This document shows, piece by piece, positions 61,650 to 64,000 of a stretch of 64,000 nt of DNA. The DNA comes from JAHEDT01 sp963825615 (GTDB taxonomy: Bacteria > Desulfobacterota > Desulfuromonadia > Desulfuromonadales > BM103). Location of the stretch: the NCBI GenBank assembly GCA_963825615.1, contig CAWGTV010000006.1, positions 124,001-188,000 of the forward strand. The letters are read 5' to 3'. Position 1 is the first letter of the stretch; every line of letters begins with the position of its first letter. The notes beneath the pieces were generated by a model. It had not been told where the DNA came from, ran no database searches, and worked only from the letters and a program-made list of their open reading frames with translations. The translations under genes and the position numbers were made by a program.

Positions 61650-62730
61650 TCATGCGGACTCTGCGAGGACGTTGCGACATTCCAGCAATATCCGCGCGGC
61701 AGCACCGCGCCGCGCCAACCCCTTGGCGGCAGCTGCAATCGACAGGAGGCTGGACCGGTCTCTAAGCAGGCCATCGATCAAGCTTGGCCAGGCGCTCCGG
61801 GGTCAGGTCGGTTTCCTCCATCATCATGGCCGCCCCCTTGACGGCCATAGCCCGGGCGTTGCCGGACTGATGACCGGCCGCCGCGTGCGGATATGGTACC
61901 AGCACGGCCGGACGGCCGCAGGCGGTCAACTCAGCGAGGGTCGTTGCTCCGGCCCGGCAGACAATCAGCGTCGCCTTGGCATAGGCCTGGGCCATATCCT
62001 TGATGAACGGCTGAACATCGAACTGTGGCCAGCCATTCTCTTGGTAACCCTGCACTGTCTCTTCGAGGCCACGCTGCCCCGACTGATGTACGATGGCCAG
62101 TTTCTCACGCCACTCAGCGAGGTATGGCAAGGCGGCGAGCACCACCCGGTTGATGGCCTGTGCGCCCTGGCTGCCGCCGAACACCAGCAGACAGAGCTCA
62201 TCTTCCGGGATGTTTGGGCAATGCTCCATAGCCGCTCGCACCGGATTGCCGGTCAGGACCGTTGCGCTGCTATGAAAAGCTCGGTCGGCCTCGCTGAAGG
62301 AGAGGCAGACACGTTTTGCCCAGCGCCCCAGCAAGCGGTTGGCCATGCCTGGCCAGGCATTCTGCTCATGAATCAGGTACGGTATCCCCATGACCTTTGC
62401 CGCCAGCAGGACGGGAACCGAGGCGTAGCCTCCGACGCCGACCACGACGTCCGGACTGAATTGCCGCAGGATCCGTTTTGACTGACCAAAACTCTTCATC
62501 AACTTGCCGAACACCTTGAGGCGGGCAAACCAGCCGAGGCCCGCCCAGCCACTCATTTCGATCGTTTCCAGCTGCCAGCCAAGCTCCGGCAGCATGCGCG
62601 CCTCCAGCCCTCTTGCCGTACCGACAAAAAGCACGTCACCCTGAGGCTCCTCCAACTTGAGCTGCTCTGCCAGCGCAATCGCCGGGAAAAGGTGTCCGCC
62701 GGTGCCGCCACCGGCCAGCAGCAGTTTCAT
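61650..62730 (-). CDS. murG: Lipid II synthase MurG, interrupted by one frameshift near the end
   Basis: Transfers GlcNAc to lipid I on the inner face of the membrane. N-terminal GGGTGGHLFPAIALAEQL (7-24), the middle FGGSQGAQAINRV near 190 and the UDP-GlcNAc site CRAGATTLAELTACGRPAVLV near 260-280 are present. Near 61,778 one extra T (CTTGATCGAT in place of CTGATCGAT) ends the frame early at residue 322. The frame beside it goes on with KLIDGLLRDRSSLLSIAAAAKG and stops at 61,650. Corrected length is 359 residues, normal. Its start overlaps the ftsW stop. Confidence 0.9.
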
Positions 62731-63833
62731 CGGAGCTCTCCCGGCAGATGACGCGACACGTTCAAAAGGATGCCGATGGCCCCGAGGGTGGTCACCAGGC
62801 TGGTCCCTCCGTAGGAGAGAAACGGCAAGGCCAAACCCTTGGTCGGGACCATCCCCATGACCACGGCCATGTTGGCAAAGGCCTGCATGCCGATCAGCAG
62901 GGTGAGACCAAAGGCCAAAAAGCAGCTGAACTCGTTCGGCGCGTTCAGCGCGGTCCTCATGCCGCGCATGATCAGCAGCATGAACATGGCGGCGATCACG
63001 ATCACACCGATAAAGCCAAGCTCTTCACCGACCACGGAGAAGATGAAATCGGTATGGGCCTCAGGGAGGAAGAAAAGCTTCTGTTTGCTTTCCCCCAGAC
63101 CCTGGCCGAAGGCGCCGCCGGAACCGAAGGCGATCCAGCTCTGGATGATCTGGAAGCCGGTATTGCTCGGATCTTCCCAGGGGTTGAGAAACGCCATGAT
63201 GCGCCGGCGTCTGTAATCGACATTCATGACCATGAAGTAGAGAAACGGCAAAGCGATCAGGGCAACACCGAGCAGGTAGCTTAAACGTGTTCCGGCCACC
63301 AGCAGCATGGCGATCGCCACGATGCCGATGGTCAGGGCGCTGCCGAGATCCGGCTGGGCCAGCAGCAGCACGAGCAGCACAGCGAGGATCAGCATGTACG
63401 GTAAAAAACCGAGTTTGAAGCTCTTGACCTTTTCCTGCTTGCGGGCCAGGGAATGGGCCATGAACAGCACCAGGCCGATCTTGGCGAATTCCGCCGGCTG
63501 GAAGGTAATTCCGGCGACACGAATCCAGCGAGCAGCACCGCCGACCTTTTTACCGACGCCGGGGATCAGCACGGCCACCAGCAGCAGGGCGCACACTCCC
63601 AGCACCGGCCAGGCTCCTTTGCGCAGGACTTCGAGATCGATGCGCATCATCAGCGCCATGACCCCGAAGCCGATCAGCGCATAAAGCCCCTGCCGCTTGA
63701 GAAAATGCAGGCTGTCGCCGTAATCGCGCACGGCCATGATCGACGAGGAAGAAAACACCATGACTACGCCGAGACAGGTCAGACAGACCGCAAGCAACAG
63801 TATGGAATGATCGGTTCCCTGTCTAATTTCCAT
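62727..63833 (-). CDS. ftsW: Septal peptidoglycan polymerase FtsW (SEDS family)
   Basis: A 368-residue protein with ten predicted helices. SEDS features are seen: GVVMVFSSSSIMA near 20, GIGKKVGG-like loop PGVGKKVGGAARWIRVAGITFQPAEFAKIG near 90-120 with the conserved Glu, and the C-terminal GLALPFLSYGGTSLV near 330. The ATG at 63,833 is chosen since the upstream in-frame stretch lies inside murD. The start overlaps the murD stop, and its own stop overlaps the start of murG. Confidence 0.95.
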   Translation of the reverse strand: MEIRQGTDHSILLLAVCLTCLGVVMVFSSSSIMAVRDYGDSLHFLKRQGLYALIGFGVMALMMRIDLEVLRKGAWPVLGVCALLLVAVLIPGVGKKVGGAARWIRVAGITFQPAEFAKIGLVLFMAHSLARKQEKVKSFKLGFLPYMLILAVLLVLLLAQPDLGSALTIGIVAIAMLLVAGTRLSYLLGVALIALPFLYFMVMNVDYRRRRIMAFLNPWEDPSNTGFQIIQSWIAFGSGGAFGQGLGESKQKLFFLPEAHTDFIFSVVGEELGFIGVIVIAAMFMLLIMRGMRTALNAPNEFSCFLAFGLTLLIGMQAFANMAVVMGMVPTKGLALPFLSYGGTSLVTTLGAIGILLNVSRHLPGELR

Positions 63834-64000
63834 TGCGACAATTCCCGGACTGCTTGAGAGCACTGAACTCCGCGGCGAAATCCGCGCCACGCTCTTCGTA
63901 ATTTCTGTACATGTCGAAGCTGGAGCACCCGGGAGACAACAGGACCGAGCCCCCGGGGCAGCTCAAGCGGTCGGCAAGCTGGACAGCGTCGCGCATGTTG
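63823..64000 (-). CDS. murD: C-terminal end of UDP-N-acetylmuramoylalanine-D-glutamate ligase (partial)
   Basis: The minus-strand frame from the window edge to TAG at 63,823-63,825 reads CPGGSVLLSPGCSSFDMYRNYEERG and onward to a short Ala/Phe-rich tail. The conserved MurD end (LLSPxxxSFDxFxxxxERGxxF) is clear, with Cys and Tyr at the variable positions. Only about 58 residues are in the window; the rest lies beyond base 64,000. It overlaps the ftsW start by 11 bases, as expected for the division cluster. Confidence 0.9.
   Translation of the reverse strand, partial: NMRDAVQLADRLSCPGGSVLLSPGCSSFDMYRNYEERGADFAAEFSALKQSGNCRNGN

Noticed and set aside
61781..61800. Early stop of MurG as a natural short form
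   Set aside because: The next frame encodes the normal C-terminal helix of MurG up to 61,650, so a one-base insertion explains it better.
1..64000. tRNA, rRNA, CRISPR, insertion sequence, attachment site or origin
   Set aside because: I looked for tRNA T-arm patterns, regularly spaced repeats, transposase-like proteins with terminal inverted repeats and DnaA-box clusters, and found none that hold up.

Overview
The window reads as chromosomal DNA of a mesophilic, respiring member of the Desulfuromonadota (Geobacter/Desulfuromonas/Pelobacter relatives). The basis is the style of the proteins (multihaem-type cytochrome fused to a membrane oxidase, many ferritin-like proteins, PilZ and MshEN c-di-GMP effectors, rubredoxin and ferredoxin membrane proteins), a probable selenoprotein, and a Geobacter-like order of division genes. 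No rRNA, tRNA, insertion sequence, phage or CRISPR array was seen. Most genes are GC-rich. The stretch from about 16.2 to 22.3 kb, and the gaps at 26.3-26.55 and 27.3-28.2 kb, are clearly more AT-rich.

Layout. 0-1.3 kb: the end of an outer-membrane barrel gene and a SYLF-domain protein. 1.3-8.6 kb (minus): a 4Fe-4S membrane protein, a rubredoxin/DUF2231 membrane protein, then the pyruvate dehydrogenase genes aceE-aceF-lpd. 8.9-11.6 kb (minus): a lipoprotein and the TrkH/TrkA potassium uptake pair. 11.8-16.1 kb (plus): two unknown small proteins, an OmpR-type regulator, its sensor kinase and a Deg protease, which looks like an envelope-stress block. 16.2-22.3 kb: an AT-rich signalling region with two PilZ proteins, a stand-alone MshEN protein, a lone receiver, a haloacetate-dehalogenase-like hydrolase and a DUF302 protein. 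22.4-26.3 kb (plus): a cytochrome bd-like oxidase with three c-type haem motifs fused to subunit I, a second CydA-like subunit in place of CydB, and a ten-helix metal exporter-like protein. 28.7-34.9 kb (minus): leuC-leuD-ilvB-ilvN-ilvD for branched-chain amino acids. 35-54 kb: assorted metabolism, including a rhodanese with an in-frame UGA followed by a SECIS-like hairpin, three ferritin-like proteins, an acyl-CoA ligase, an enoyl-CoA hydratase, two radical SAM enzymes, WrbA, an LpxR-like lipid A deacylase, and an orphan TRAP binding protein. 54.4-55.0 kb: a broken methyltransferase fused to a cysteine synthase tail. 55.9-64 kb (minus): the division and cell-wall cluster murD-ftsW-murG-murC-ddl-ftsQ-ftsA-ftsZ, ending in a strong terminator.

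Two things deserve attention first. The UGA in the rhodanese gene (35,197-35,199) is best read as selenocysteine. Several genes that should be essential (ftsZ, ftsQ, ddl, murG) each carry one or two single-base frameshifts inside about 6 kb, which points to indel errors in the sequence more than to real gene loss; the reader should treat small frame breaks anywhere in this window with that in mind. murB, which I expect between murC and ddl in relatives, is absent there.
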